Below, in pieces: positions 52,301 through 61,144 of a stretch of 64,000 bases of DNA; the stretch's first letter is position 1, and every line of letters begins with the position of its first letter. The DNA comes from Streptomyces flaveolus (GTDB lineage Bacteria; Actinomycetota; Actinomycetes; Streptomycetales; Streptomycetaceae). The stretch spans positions 50,699-114,698 of the forward strand of contig NZ_BMRV01000021.1 in assembly GCF_014648815.1 (NCBI RefSeq), given 5' to 3'. The position numbers and the translations under genes are program-made. The notes under the pieces were generated by a model. The model was not told where the DNA came from, did no database searches, and worked only from the letters and a program-made list of their open reading frames with translations.

Positions 52301-52876
52301 TCAGACGTTCACGCCGAAGTCCTGGGCGATGCCCACCAGGCCCGAGGCGTAGCCCTGGCCGACGGCGCGGAACTTCCACTCGGCGCCGTTGCGGTAGAGC
52401 TCGCCGAAGACCATCGCGGTCTCCGTGGCCGCGTCCTCGGACAGGTCGTAGCGGGCGATCTCGGCGCCGCCGGCCTGGTTGATGATGCGGATGTAGGCGT
52501 TGCGCACCTGGCCGAAGTTCTGCGAGCGGTTCTCCGCGTCGTAGATCGAGACCGGGAAGACGATCTTGTCGATGTCGGCCGGCAGGGCGGCCAGGTTGAC
52601 GTTGATCGCCTCGTCGTCGCCGGCGCCCTCGCCGGTGCGGTTGTCACCGGTGTGGACGATCGTGTTGTCCGGGGTCTGCTTGTTGTTGAAGAACACGAAG
52701 TGGGCGTCGGAATAGACCTTGCCCTGCGTGTTGACCGCGATCGCCGAGGCGTCGAGGTCGAAGTCGGTGCCGGTGGTGGTACGGACGTCCCAGCCGAGGC
52801 CCACGGTGACTTCGGTCAGGCCCGGAGCCTCCTTGGTGAGCGAGACGTTGCCACCCTTGGACAGGCTTACAGCCAT
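52301..52876 (-). CDS. TerD-family calcium-binding stress protein
   Basis: 191 residues of the TerD/TerE family: VSLSKGGNVSLTKEAPGLT, VGLGWDVRTTTGTDFDLDAS, AINVNLAALPADIDKIVFPV, and IARYDLSEDAATETAMVFGE. Acidic loops correspond to the calcium sites of known TerD structures. Streptomyces carries many paralogues; some affect morphology and calcium homeostasis. ATG 52876 is chosen because the family starts MAVSLSKGG. It ends 24 bases before the terminator shared with senR. Confidence 0.93.
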   Translation of the reverse strand: MAVSLSKGGNVSLTKEAPGLTEVTVGLGWDVRTTTGTDFDLDASAIAVNTQGKVYSDAHFVFFNNKQTPDNTIVHTGDNRTGEGAGDDEAINVNLAALPADIDKIVFPVSIYDAENRSQNFGQVRNAYIRIINQAGGAEIARYDLSEDAATETAMVFGELYRNGAEWKFRAVGQGYASGLVGIAQDFGVNV

Positions 52877-53043
52877 TGTTGGGAGTCCCTTCCCTCGTTT
52901 ACGTACGGCAAGAAAGCTACAGCTACCCCCATGAACGACGAGAGGGGTACGCAAGGTTCCAGGTCTCTTTACTTTCTTTACCGAGTCCGGGACCGAGGAT
53001 ATTCGGGTGACGTGGGCCGTCCCGGGAGGGGAACATTGACGGC

Positions 53044-53472
53044 ATGTCCGGTCCCCATGTCATCCGCGGCTCCGTCTCGCTTCCCGAGGCCGAGCTCGTC
53101 TGGCGTTTCTCGCGCTCCTCGGGGCCGGGCGGGCAGCACGTCAACACCACGGACACGGCCGTGGAGCTCCGCTTCGACCTGGCGCGCACCGAGGCGCTGC
53201 CCGAGGTGTGGAAGCGGCGGGCGCTGGAGCGGCTGGCCGGCCGGCTGACCGACGGGGTCGTCACCGTGCGCGCCTCCGAGCACCGCTCCCAGTGGCGCAA
53301 CCGCGAGACCGCCGCGGTGCGCCTCGCGGCGCTGCTCGCGGAGGCGACCGCGCCGCCGCCCAAGCCGCGCAGGCCGACCCGCATCCCGCGCGGCATCAAC
53401 GAGCGGCGGCTGCGGGAGAAGAAGCAGCGCTCGGACACCAAGCGGGGGCGCTCCGCGCGGGACTGGGGGTGA
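53044..53472 (+). CDS. arfB: ArfB/YaeJ-type peptidyl-tRNA hydrolase (ribosome rescue)
   Basis: 142 residues. The GGQ motif occurs in RSSGPGGQHVNTTDTAVEL. The C-terminal tail is rich in Arg/Lys (GINERRLREKKQRSDTKRGR), which threads the empty mRNA channel in ArfB and distinguishes it from full release factors. It frees stalled ribosomes independent of a stop codon. The ATG is preceded by GGAGGGGAACATTGACGGC. Confidence 0.93.
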   Translation: MSGPHVIRGSVSLPEAELVWRFSRSSGPGGQHVNTTDTAVELRFDLARTEALPEVWKRRALERLAGRLTDGVVTVRASEHRSQWRNRETAAVRLAALLAEATAPPPKPRRPTRIPRGINERRLREKKQRSDTKRGRSARDWG

Positions 53473-53490
53473 GGGGCCGGGCGGCGACTG

Positions 53491-53580
53491 TCGAGTGTGC
53501 CTGCGGGTTCGTCGTGGCTGGGCGCGCCCACGCGGCGGAGCCGCAAATGTCACAGCCCCGCGCCCCTGCGGGGCGCGTTC
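53491..53580. repeat. dispersed Streptomyces intergenic repeat with hairpin
   Basis: The block TGTGCCTGCGGGTTCGTCGT to the hairpin CCGCGCCCC-TGC-GGGGCGCG (53557-53576) resembles a family repeated many times between Streptomyces genes, as I remember it. It lies between arfB and a convergent acetyltransferase gene and may act as a terminator. Confidence 0.6.
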
Positions 53581-53631
53581 CCTCAGCCCGTCATCGAGGC
53601 GCAGTCCGTCCCGTCCACCTGCGGAGCGCGT

Positions 53632-54102
53632 TCAGTCCAGCGCCAGCACGCCCACCGTCTCCTCCTCCGCCTTCTCCCCGTTCGGGCGGAAGCCGAGGCC
53701 CAGGTAGAAGTTCTCGGGGCCGTTCTCGCCCGGGTGCCAGGTGACGAAGCACTCCGTGCCGCCGCGGCGCCGGATCTCGGCCGCCACCGACTCCACCGCG
53801 AAGCGGCCGTAGCCCCGGCCCTGCTCCTCGGCGGCGATGTTCAGGCGCCACAGACCGGAGCGCAGGGCGCTGCCGTCGTCGTACCAGTCGATGCCGAAGA
53901 AGCCCATGAGGAAGCCGACGGGACGGTCGCCGTCCACGATCAGCCGGGGCCAGGCCTTCTCGGGGTGGACGTAGGCCTCGGCGAGGGACTTCACCACCGG
54001 GGAGACGGCGAACTCCTGCTCGGGGCGTACGCGGATCGCGAGGGCGGCCTCGATGTTCGCCGGGGTGATCTGCTCCAGGCGGAGCGTGGTGCGGGTCGTC
54101 AT
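53632..54102 (-). CDS. GNAT-family N-acetyltransferase
   Basis: 156 residues. The acetyl-CoA loop is AEEQGRGYGRFAVESV; other blocks are RLIVDGDRPVGFLMGFFGI and NFYLGLGFRPNGE. It resembles diamine or amino-acid acetyltransferases of the RimI/SpeG type, without certain substrate. TAGGGT lies six bases before the ATG on this strand. Confidence 0.85.
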   Translation of the reverse strand: MTTRTTLRLEQITPANIEAALAIRVRPEQEFAVSPVVKSLAEAYVHPEKAWPRLIVDGDRPVGFLMGFFGIDWYDDGSALRSGLWRLNIAAEEQGRGYGRFAVESVAAEIRRRGGTECFVTWHPGENGPENFYLGLGFRPNGEKAEEETVGVLALD

Positions 54103-54150
54103 GCGCGCACCCTAGGCAGGCGCCCGCTCGCCGGACGAGCGAATTAGCGC

Positions 54151-54750
54151 TCAGTCCAGGTGCCGGTACCGGCCCCGGAAGTACGTCAGCGGCCCCCCGT
54201 CCGCGCTCGGCAGGGCGGCGGTCAGGACGCGGCCGATCACCAGGGTGTGGTCCCCGGCCGGTATGCGCTGCTCGGTGCGGCACTCCAGAGTCGCCAGGGC
54301 GCCGCCCACCAGCGGGGACCCGGACACCTCGCCCCGTACGTACGGGATGTCCTCGAAGAGGAGCCGGTCGCTGACCCGCCCCTTCATCGCGAAGCGCCCC
54401 GCGATGTGCCGCTGGCTCTCGGACAGGACGGAGACCGCCCACACCGGCTGCTCGTCGAGCAGGTCGTCCATCCGGGAGCCCTCCCGCAGGCTGACCAGGA
54501 CCAGCGGCGGGTCCAGGGACACCGACATGAACGCCGTGGCCGTCATCCCGACGTCCTCGCCGCGCGGCGCCCCCGGATCGTCGGGGTCGAGCGGCGGTTC
54601 CTGCGCGGTCACCAGGACCACGCCCGAGGCCAGCCGGGACATGGCGGCACGGAATTCGTCTTTGCTCACCCCTTCAGGATGCCCGGAGGCTGGCGACGGC
54701 ACCGAGAACGCGGAGGGTGCGGGGGACGCGAGGGAAGGAGTGTTCGGCAC
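54151..54750 (-). CDS. flavin-reductase-domain protein
   Basis: 199 residues. The flavin reductase fold is recognised by FRAAMSRLASGVVLVTA, GMTATAFMSVSLDPPLVLVS, FAMKGRVSDRLLFED, and DHTLVIGRV with PLTYFRGRYRHLD at the end. Such proteins supply reduced FMN to two-component monooxygenases; no partner monooxygenase is adjacent. GTG 54750 follows TAGCGT by six bases. The first ~28 residues are Ser/Pro-rich; GTG codons near residue 28 might be used instead. Confidence 0.85.
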   Translation of the reverse strand: MPNTPSLASPAPSAFSVPSPASGHPEGVSKDEFRAAMSRLASGVVLVTAQEPPLDPDDPGAPRGEDVGMTATAFMSVSLDPPLVLVSLREGSRMDDLLDEQPVWAVSVLSESQRHIAGRFAMKGRVSDRLLFEDIPYVRGEVSGSPLVGGALATLECRTEQRIPAGDHTLVIGRVLTAALPSADGGPLTYFRGRYRHLD

Positions 54751-54933
54751 CCCGCCACGCTAATCGCCGGGCCGCCGGCCCGGCATCGGCCCCCGGTCCG
54801 AACAGGGGCCTAGGACCGGCCTAGGACCTCGGCAGGAGGCGTCCGGGAGGAGTCGTGCGCATACCTACAAACTTTGCGTTCAGTAAACGCACGCGGAAAA
54901 CGCAGAATCACCACTCAATTGTTCATCTTTGGC

Positions 54934-54949
54934 TGTGACTTGAGTCACA
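54934..54949. promoter_or_regulatory. palindrome TGTGAC-TTGA-GTCACA upstream of cdgB
   Basis: A perfect 6-4-6 inverted repeat in the ~330-base gap before cdgB, which otherwise holds no gene. cdgB is a BldD target in S. coelicolor, and the arms TGAC/GTCA resemble BldD half-sites, though the spacing is one base short of the usual consensus. Another regulator is equally possible. Confidence 0.5.
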
Positions 54950-55077
54950 AGGGACAGTAATTGTTGACCCTGTGTACCGAGTGGGCAGCGCGCTGTGATT
55001 CAGTGGCGGAAGCTGGTAAGGACGATACGCCGAAGAGAACCCTTGATTCGCTGCGAGGTCTCGGGGGGAGGGCGAGC

Positions 55078-56737
55078 ATGGAGACCGAGTCGGAGCCCTA
55101 CGTCCGCCTTGCGTCCCTGCGGCAACTGCACCAGGTCATGGCCGACATGAACACGGCCCGCAGCCTGGCGGACACCCTGCAGACCGTCGCCGACGGCGTC
55201 GTCCAGGCCCTCGGGTACGAGCTGGCGTGCGTCAACCTGGTCCGCCCCGACGGCGACCTCGTCGTCGCGGCCTTCTCCGGCAACCAGGCCGCCGAGGCCC
55301 TGATCACCGGCCGGGCCGGCTCCCGCGAGTCCTGGGAACGCCGCCTGAGCATGGGCGAGCAGTGGGGCGACCTGATCTTCATACCCCACACCGAGGGCTG
55401 GATCCTCGACGACGACGACGTCCCGCAGTGGTACACCGACGGGCCGGCGCCCCGCTTCGAGGACGAGTGGCACCCCTCGGACCGCCTCTTCGCCCCCATG
55501 TACGCGCCCGGCCCGCAGCGCGGCGACACCAGCGGCGAACTGATCGGCGTCCTGTCCGTGGACCGCCCGCGCAACGGCCGCCGGCCCGGCGCCTGGGGCC
55601 GCGAGGCCCTGCAGATGTACGCCTTCCAGGCCGCCATCGCCATCAGCAACGCCCGCCTCCGCTCCAACATGCAGCGCGCCCTGGTCCGCCTCGAACGCGA
55701 CCAGCAGGCCCTCAGGGCGAGCGAGGAGAGCTTCCGGCAGGCCTTCGAGTACGCCCCCTCCGGCATGGCCATCGCCGAGATGGGCGGCGACCAGCACGGC
55801 CGCATCCTGCGCACCAACGACGCCCTGTGCCGGCTGCTGGGCCGCCCCGCCTCCGCGATGCGCCGCTACGCCTTCTCCGACCTCGTCCACCCCGAGGACC
55901 GGCACCCTGCTGCGCACCTCCGCCGAGGGCGGCCGGGCCGAGCTGCGCCTGGGCCGCCGCGACGGCACGTACGTCTGGGTCTCCCTGCGCAACAGCGTCG
56001 TCGCCGACGCCGCCGACGGGCCCCGCTTCCTGCTCACGCACGTCGAGGACATAGAGGAGCGCAAGCGCCGCGAGCTCCAGCTCGCCCACCGCGCCTCCCA
56101 CGACTCCCTCACCGGCCTGCCGAACTCCGCCGAGCTGCGTGCCCGGCTCGCCGCCCGGCTGTGCCGGCGCCCGCAGTCCCCGCACGCGGCGGTGGCGGAC
56201 GCGATGGACGCGGCCTACGGGCACCCCGTCACCGACTCCGGGGGCCACACCTTCGACTTCGGCTCAGGCGCCGATCCCTACGGGGTCTACGACCACCACG
56301 TGCACACCATCGCCCCCGGCGACGGCCGGGACGACGGCACCAAGGGGCTCGCGGTCCTCTTCTGCGACCTGGACGGCTTCAAGTCGATCAACGACCGGTT
56401 CGGGCACAACGCGGGCGACGCCGTCCTCATCGAGGTCGCCCGCCGGCTCGGCGGCGGGGTGCGCGACGGCGACACGGTGGCCCGGCTCGGCGGTGACGAG
56501 TTCGTCATCCTCGCCGACGGACTCGGCCGGGCCGACGCCGAGGACCTCGCCGTACGGCTGCGCAACGAGATCATCCAGCCGATCCGGGCCGAGGGACGGG
56601 CCGTCCGCGTCGGCGCCAGCTTCGGCATCGGATGGGCCCACTGCGGCATGACGGCGGACGAAGTCCTCAAGTCCGCCGACGAACGGATGTACGTAGAGAA
56701 ACGATCTCGTCCCAAACAGCACCGTCGTGCGGGATGA
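55078..56737 (+). pseudogene. cdgB: cdgB-like GAF-PAS-GGDEF diguanylate cyclase with a frameshift
   Basis: The locus encodes a GAF domain (~20-215), a PAS/PAC domain (~225-330) and a GGDEF domain (~390-545). ATG 55078 has GGGGGGAGGGCGAGC before it. The frame is open to HPEDR, but the family continues in another frame after base 55900 (GTLLRTSAEGGRAEL, GTYVWVSLRNSV, then LFCDLDGFKSINDRFGHNAG). One inserted base or two lost bases explain it. Downstream the GGDEF motif RLGGDEFVIL and the inhibitory site RDGD five residues before it are intact. In S. coelicolor CdgB makes c-di-GMP that arms BldD. Either the gene is broken in this strain or the base call is wrong. Confidence 0.8.
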
Positions 56738-56856
56738 TCCCCAGGTCAGCGTACTGATGCGGTCGGAGTCACCCGTTCGGGTCAGTCGGAGCGGGTAGGC
56801 TCGCCCTCTCACCACCTGTACCGCAAACGCACCGCACCTGGTTAGGAGACCTAGGG

Positions 56857-57843
56857 ATGACGCCCGGCAACAACGGCGCGAGCACGCCCGAGGACGACGA
56901 CCCGTTCGGCTACCTGTACGCCGACGGGCAGGCCAACGGAGCCCAGCCGCCGTCAGGCGGCTACGGCTACCCGAACTCCGTCAACCGGGTGCGTCCCGTC
57001 GGCACACGGCAGTACGGGGCGCCGCAGGGCCAGGCCGCCCCGACCGCCGCGTACGGCCAGGCGGCCCCGCCGCAGCAGGGCGCCTACGGTCCGCAGCAGG
57101 GCGCCTACGGCCGACCGAACGCGCACTACGCCGCACCGGAGACGATCCCCGGCGGCGGTGCCCCCACCGCCCCGCAGCAGTCGTCCCGCGGCGGCGGTGG
57201 CGGCGGACGCCGCGGCCCCAACACCAAGGGCCTGCTGATCGGCGCGGTCGCGGTGGTCGCCGCGGTCGTCATCGGCATCGCCGTGGCGATGACCAGCAGC
57301 GGCGCGGACGACGACAAGGGCGGCAACGAGGCGGGTGGCGGCACCGCCCCGACCCAGTCCGAGAGCACCGACCCGACCCCGTCGGCGAGCAGCAGCGCCG
57401 ACGACGAGGTGAAGCTGCCGTCGGTCCAGGCGGGCCAGCTGCAGCTGTCGCCCGGCGTGGCGACGGCCTCGGACATCGAGGGCGCCGAGTCGGACGGCGG
57501 CGCCTACGTGACGAACCTCAACCAGCCCGGTGCCTCGGTCACCTGGACCGTCGACGGCATCCCCGAGGACGGCGCCTACACCCTCTTCGCCCGCTACAGC
57601 GCGGCCGGCGAGGACCAGTCGATGACGCTCACCGTCAACGGCAAGCCGTTCGGCAGCAAGATGAACCTGAGCAACTTCGCGCACGCCGCGGACGGCGACT
57701 TCGCCAAGGGCTGGACCAAGACCTATGCCTGGCCCACGCTGAACAAGGGCACCAACACCATCACGCTGTCCTGCGGCGACGGCGACAAGTGCAACGTCCT
57801 GCTGGACCAGCTGTCCCTGAAGAAGGGCAACGTCAAGGACTAG
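56857..57843 (+). CDS. membrane-anchored protein with a carbohydrate-binding-like domain
   Basis: 328 residues. An N-terminal ~115-residue Gln/Gly/Pro/Tyr-rich cytoplasmic part with repeats (AAPPQQGAYGPQQGAYG) precedes one membrane segment (GLLIGAVAVVAAVVIGIAVA). A Ser/Thr linker then leads to a C-terminal beta-sandwich (residues ~200-328) of the CBM35/CBM6 type (ASDIEGAESDGGAYVTNLNQ, VTWTVDGIPEDGAYTLFARY, NTITLSCGDGDKCNVLLDQL). It probably binds wall or capsule sugars. AGGAG stands before the ATG. Confidence 0.82.
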   Translation: MTPGNNGASTPEDDDPFGYLYADGQANGAQPPSGGYGYPNSVNRVRPVGTRQYGAPQGQAAPTAAYGQAAPPQQGAYGPQQGAYGRPNAHYAAPETIPGGGAPTAPQQSSRGGGGGGRRGPNTKGLLIGAVAVVAAVVIGIAVAMTSSGADDDKGGNEAGGGTAPTQSESTDPTPSASSSADDEVKLPSVQAGQLQLSPGVATASDIEGAESDGGAYVTNLNQPGASVTWTVDGIPEDGAYTLFARYSAAGEDQSMTLTVNGKPFGSKMNLSNFAHAADGDFAKGWTKTYAWPTLNKGTNTITLSCGDGDKCNVLLDQLSLKKGNVKD

Positions 57844-57847
57844 CGGG

Positions 57848-58780
57848 TCAGGCCGCGCCGGCCTCCGCCGTCACCGCGACGCCCCGGCCGAGCAGCTCCT
57901 CGTACGCCGCCCGGTCGAACTCGCCCGCCACCGGCGCCAGCACCGTCGCCGCGGACAGGGCGACCGCGCGGGTCAGGCGGTCCGGCCAGGACAGGTGCTC
58001 CACCAGGCCCGACAGCAGGCCCGCGACCACGGAGTCGCCCGCGCCGGTCGGATTGCCGCGGACGTGCGCGGGCGGCGCCGCCCGCCAGCGGCCCTCGGGG
58101 GTCACCGCGAGCAGGCCCTCGGCGCCCAGGGAGGCCACCACGGACCCGGCGCCGCGCCGCCGGGCGGCCTGTCCGGCCCGCAGCGGCTCGTGCGAGCCGG
58201 TCAGCTCGGCCAGTTCGTCGGCGTTCGGCTTGATCATGTCCGGGCGGGCAGCGACGCCCCGGCGCAGCGGCTCCCCACTGGTGTCCAGCAGCACCGGCAC
58301 GCCCGCCGCGCGAGCGGTGCGCACCAGCCCGGCGTAGGCACCCACCGGCACCCCCGGCGGCAGGCTGCCGCACAGGGCGACCGCCGAGGCGCCGCCGAGC
58401 AGGTCCGCGTAGGCCTCCTGGAAGGCGTTCCACTCGGCGGGGGCGACGACCGGGCCCGGCTCGTTGAGCTGGGTGGTGTCGCCGGTGCGCTGATCGACGA
58501 CGGCGATGGTGCGCCGGGTCGTTCCGGCGACCGGCACGAGCGCGTCGGCCACCCCGTGAACACCGGTCAGCCCTTCCCGCACGACGCGTCCGGTGAGGCC
58601 GCCCGCGAAGCCGGTCACCGTCACCTCGTGCCCGAGGGCCGCGAGCACCCGGGCCACGTTCAGTCCCTTGCCGCCCGGGCGTTCGGTCACGTCGGTGACC
58701 CGGTGGGAGCCGTGGGGCCGCAGGGAACGGACGCGGTACGTGATGTCGAGAGCGGTGTTCAGCGTGACCGTGAGAATCAC
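57848..58780 (-). CDS. PfkB-family sugar kinase (1-phosphofructokinase type)
   Basis: 310 residues. The N-terminal ILTVTLNTALDITYRV and RPGGKGLNVARVLAALG mark the 1-phosphofructokinase/tagatose-6-phosphate kinase branch; the catalytic Asp is in GNPTGAGDSVVAGLL. GTG 58780 has GGGGGAGG upstream. It stands three codons from the convergent membrane protein stop and downstream of nagA on the same strand, so it may serve hexosamine or hexose phosphate catabolism. Confidence 0.85.
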   Translation of the reverse strand: MILTVTLNTALDITYRVRSLRPHGSHRVTDVTERPGGKGLNVARVLAALGHEVTVTGFAGGLTGRVVREGLTGVHGVADALVPVAGTTRRTIAVVDQRTGDTTQLNEPGPVVAPAEWNAFQEAYADLLGGASAVALCGSLPPGVPVGAYAGLVRTARAAGVPVLLDTSGEPLRRGVAARPDMIKPNADELAELTGSHEPLRAGQAARRRGAGSVVASLGAEGLLAVTPEGRWRAAPPAHVRGNPTGAGDSVVAGLLSGLVEHLSWPDRLTRAVALSAATVLAPVAGEFDRAAYEELLGRGVAVTAEAGAA

Positions 58781-58925
58781 CCGTGCCGACCTCCCCCGAT
58801 GGTCTGTGTCCGCCATGTGTTCCGAAGACGTTTCCGCCAGTCACGATCATGCCAAACGGACGGCCGTCGGCCCAGCCCCGGGACCGGCCACCGTCGGCCG
58901 GTCCGGAGGCGGACTCGGGGACGGA

Positions 58926-60071
58926 TCAGCCCAGTTGCGGACCGACCACCCATCCGCCCCGGCGCATCACGCCCACCAGGTCGAATCCGGCGTCGAGGAC
59001 CACCAGGTCGGCGTCCTTGCCGGGCTCCAGCGAGCCGACCCGGTCCGCGAGGCCGAGCAGCCGGGCCGGGTTGGCGGAGATCGCGGCGACGACGTCCTCG
59101 ACGGGCAGCCCGTCCACCGTCACCGCCCGCTTGAAGGCGCGGTCCAGGGTGAGCGTGGAGCCGGCGATCGAGCCGCCCTCCACCAGCCGGGCCACGCCGT
59201 CGGCGACCTCGACCTCCATCGGGCCGAGCATGTAGCGGCCGTCGCCGAAGCCGGCGGCGTCCATCGCGTCGGTGATGAAGGCGACCCGGGACGCGCCCGC
59301 GTGGTGGAAGGCCAGCCGGAGCGCGGCCGGGTGCAGATGGGTGCCGTCGTTGATCAGCTCGACGGTGATCCGCTCGTCCTCGAGCAGCGCCGTGATCGGG
59401 CCGGGGGAGCGGTGGCCGAGCGGCGGCATGGCGTTGAACAGGTGCGTGGCGACGGTCGCGCCCGCGTCGATGGCCTGGAGCGTCTGCTCGTAGGTGGCGT
59501 CGGTGTGCCCGACGGCCGCGATCACGCCGTGCTCGGTGAGCAGCCGCACGGAGTCCAGGCCGCCCGGCAGCTCGGTGGCCAGCGTCATCATCTTCGCGTG
59601 GCCGTGCGCCGCGTCGATCAGCTTGCGGACCTCGGCCGGGTCGGGGTCGCGCAGCAGCTCCTCGTCGTGCGCGCCCTTGCGGCACGGGGAGATGAACGGC
59701 CCCTCGAAGTGGATGCCGGCGATGTCGCCCTGCTGGGCCAGCTCGGCGAGCACCCCGGCGTGCCGGGCGAGGAAGTCCAGGTCGCCGGTGACGGCGGAGG
59801 CGACCACCGTGGTCGTGCCGTGCAGGCGGTGGGTGTGGACGCCCCGGAGGATCTCCTCGGCGGTTCCGCCGGCGAAGGAGGCGCCGCCGCCGCCGTGGTT
59901 GTGGAGGTCGACGAAGCCGGGGACCACCCAGTGGCCGGTGAGGTCGACGGTCTCCGCGTCCGGGGGCGCCGTGTCCGCGATCCGCGTGCCGTCGACGATC
60001 ACGCGGCCGTCGTCCACGGTGCCGGTGGGCAGTACCACCCGGGCACCGGCGAGAACCTTGCTTGGGGCCAT
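58926..60071 (-). CDS. nagA: N-acetylglucosamine-6-phosphate deacetylase
   Basis: 381 residues of the amidohydrolase fold. Metal and active-site motifs are VVPGFVDLHNHGGGGASFAG, GIHFEGPFISP, AVGHTDATYEQTLQAIDAG, THLFNAMPPLGHR and FITDAMDAAGFGDGRY. It turns GlcNAc-6-P into GlcN-6-P. The ATG shares one base with the nagK stop (TGATG), with GGAGGT inside nagK as ribosome site. The nagK-nagA operon is known in S. coelicolor and is controlled by DasR. Confidence 0.93.
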   Translation of the reverse strand: MAPSKVLAGARVVLPTGTVDDGRVIVDGTRIADTAPPDAETVDLTGHWVVPGFVDLHNHGGGGASFAGGTAEEILRGVHTHRLHGTTTVVASAVTGDLDFLARHAGVLAELAQQGDIAGIHFEGPFISPCRKGAHDEELLRDPDPAEVRKLIDAAHGHAKMMTLATELPGGLDSVRLLTEHGVIAAVGHTDATYEQTLQAIDAGATVATHLFNAMPPLGHRSPGPITALLEDERITVELINDGTHLHPAALRLAFHHAGASRVAFITDAMDAAGFGDGRYMLGPMEVEVADGVARLVEGGSIAGSTLTLDRAFKRAVTVDGLPVEDVVAAISANPARLLGLADRVGSLEPGKDADLVVLDAGFDLVGVMRRGGWVVGPQLG

Positions 60072-61027
60072 CAGGTGGTTACCTCCGGGGGAGTCGCGGT
60101 CGTGGGAGTGGTGTCGAGCAGGTCCCAGGCCATGAGCCCGGCACCGAGGCAGCCGGCGGTGTCCCCCAGGGCCGCGGGAACGAGCTCCGGCAGCCTCTGG
60201 AAGGTGACGCGCCGCCGGACGGCGTCCCGCAGCGGTGTGAACAAGGTTTCCCCGGCCTCCGCGAGGCCGCCACCGATGATGAGGACGCGCGGGTCCAGCA
60301 GGGTGAGCGCGGTGACCAGCCCGTCGGCGAGGGCGTCCACGGCGTCCTGCCACACACGGGCGGCGCGGGCGTCGCCCGACTCGACGGCCTTGGCGCAGTC
60401 GGCGGCGTCCGCCTCCGGGTCGCCGCAGGCCTCGGCCCAGGCCTGGCTGACGGCCGACGCGGACGCGAACCGCTCCAGACAGCCGCGCTGCCCGCACGGG
60501 CACGGCGTGCCGCCGGGGCGCACGACGACGTGGCCGATCTCGCCCGCGAAGCCGTGGGCACCCGCCTCCACCCGGCCGTCGATGCCGATGGCGCCCGCGA
60601 TGCCGGTGCCCAGCGGCACGAACAGGAACCGGTCGGCGCCCTGCCCGGCCCCGATGCGGCCCTCGGCGAGCCCGCCGGTGCGCACGTCGTGGCCGAGGGC
60701 GACCGGGATGCCGCCGAGCCGCTCGCTGAGCAGCGCGCGCAGCGGGACGTCGCGCCAGCCGAGGTTGGCGGCGTACACGGCGGTGCCGTGCTCCTCGTCG
60801 ATGATGCCGGGGACGACGACACCGGCGGCCACGGCGTCCTCGCCGAACCGGTCGGCGCCCAGGGCGCGCAGTTCGGCGGCGAAGTCCAGGATGCCCGCGA
60901 CGACGGCCTCGGGCCCGCGGTCCCGTCCGGTGGCGCGGCGGGCCTGGTGCAGCAGCTCGCCCCCCGGCCCCGCCAGGGCGGCCTTCATCCCGGTGCCGCC
61001 CACATCGAGGGCGATGACATGTCTCAC
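60071..61027 (-). CDS. nagK: ROK-family N-acetylglucosamine kinase
   Basis: 318 residues. ATP loop IALDVGGTGMKAALAG, catalytic Asp in GHDVRTGGLAEGRIG, ROK zinc motif CPCGQRGCLE, and GTGIAGAIGIDGR. In S. coelicolor the nagK product phosphorylates GlcNAc taken up unphosphorylated. It is co-transcribed with nagA. The GTG at 61027 lies 28 bases from the nearer of two DasR-like sites. Confidence 0.92.
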   Translation of the reverse strand: MRHVIALDVGGTGMKAALAGPGGELLHQARRATGRDRGPEAVVAGILDFAAELRALGADRFGEDAVAAGVVVPGIIDEEHGTAVYAANLGWRDVPLRALLSERLGGIPVALGHDVRTGGLAEGRIGAGQGADRFLFVPLGTGIAGAIGIDGRVEAGAHGFAGEIGHVVVRPGGTPCPCGQRGCLERFASASAVSQAWAEACGDPEADAADCAKAVESGDARAARVWQDAVDALADGLVTALTLLDPRVLIIGGGLAEAGETLFTPLRDAVRRRVTFQRLPELVPAALGDTAGCLGAGLMAWDLLDTTPTTATPPEVTT

Positions 61028-61054
61028 GGGGACAGTGTGGCCCGTACACCCGGG

Positions 61055-61088
61055 AGAGGTCTAGTCCACTCGCGTGGTGTAGACCTTA
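61055..61088. promoter_or_regulatory. two DasR-response elements between nagK and the sugar-binding gene
   Basis: AGAGGTCTAGTCCACT (61055-61070) matches 14 of 16 positions of the dre consensus. CGTGGTGTAGACCTTA (61073-61088) keeps GTGGT-TAGACC. They are side by side in the divergent promoter region, so DasR could control both directions. GlcN-6-P, the product of NagA, is the DasR effector. Confidence 0.85.
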
Positions 61089-61144
61089 GTTCGGTAAGCG
61101 GACGATCGAACCGATCGACACACGGCAGGGGCGGGGCAGGAACA

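Noticed and set aside
53473..53631. Small gene between arfB and the acetyltransferase
   Set aside because: The stretch is filled by the dispersed repeat and hairpin, with no start codon and ribosome site pair.
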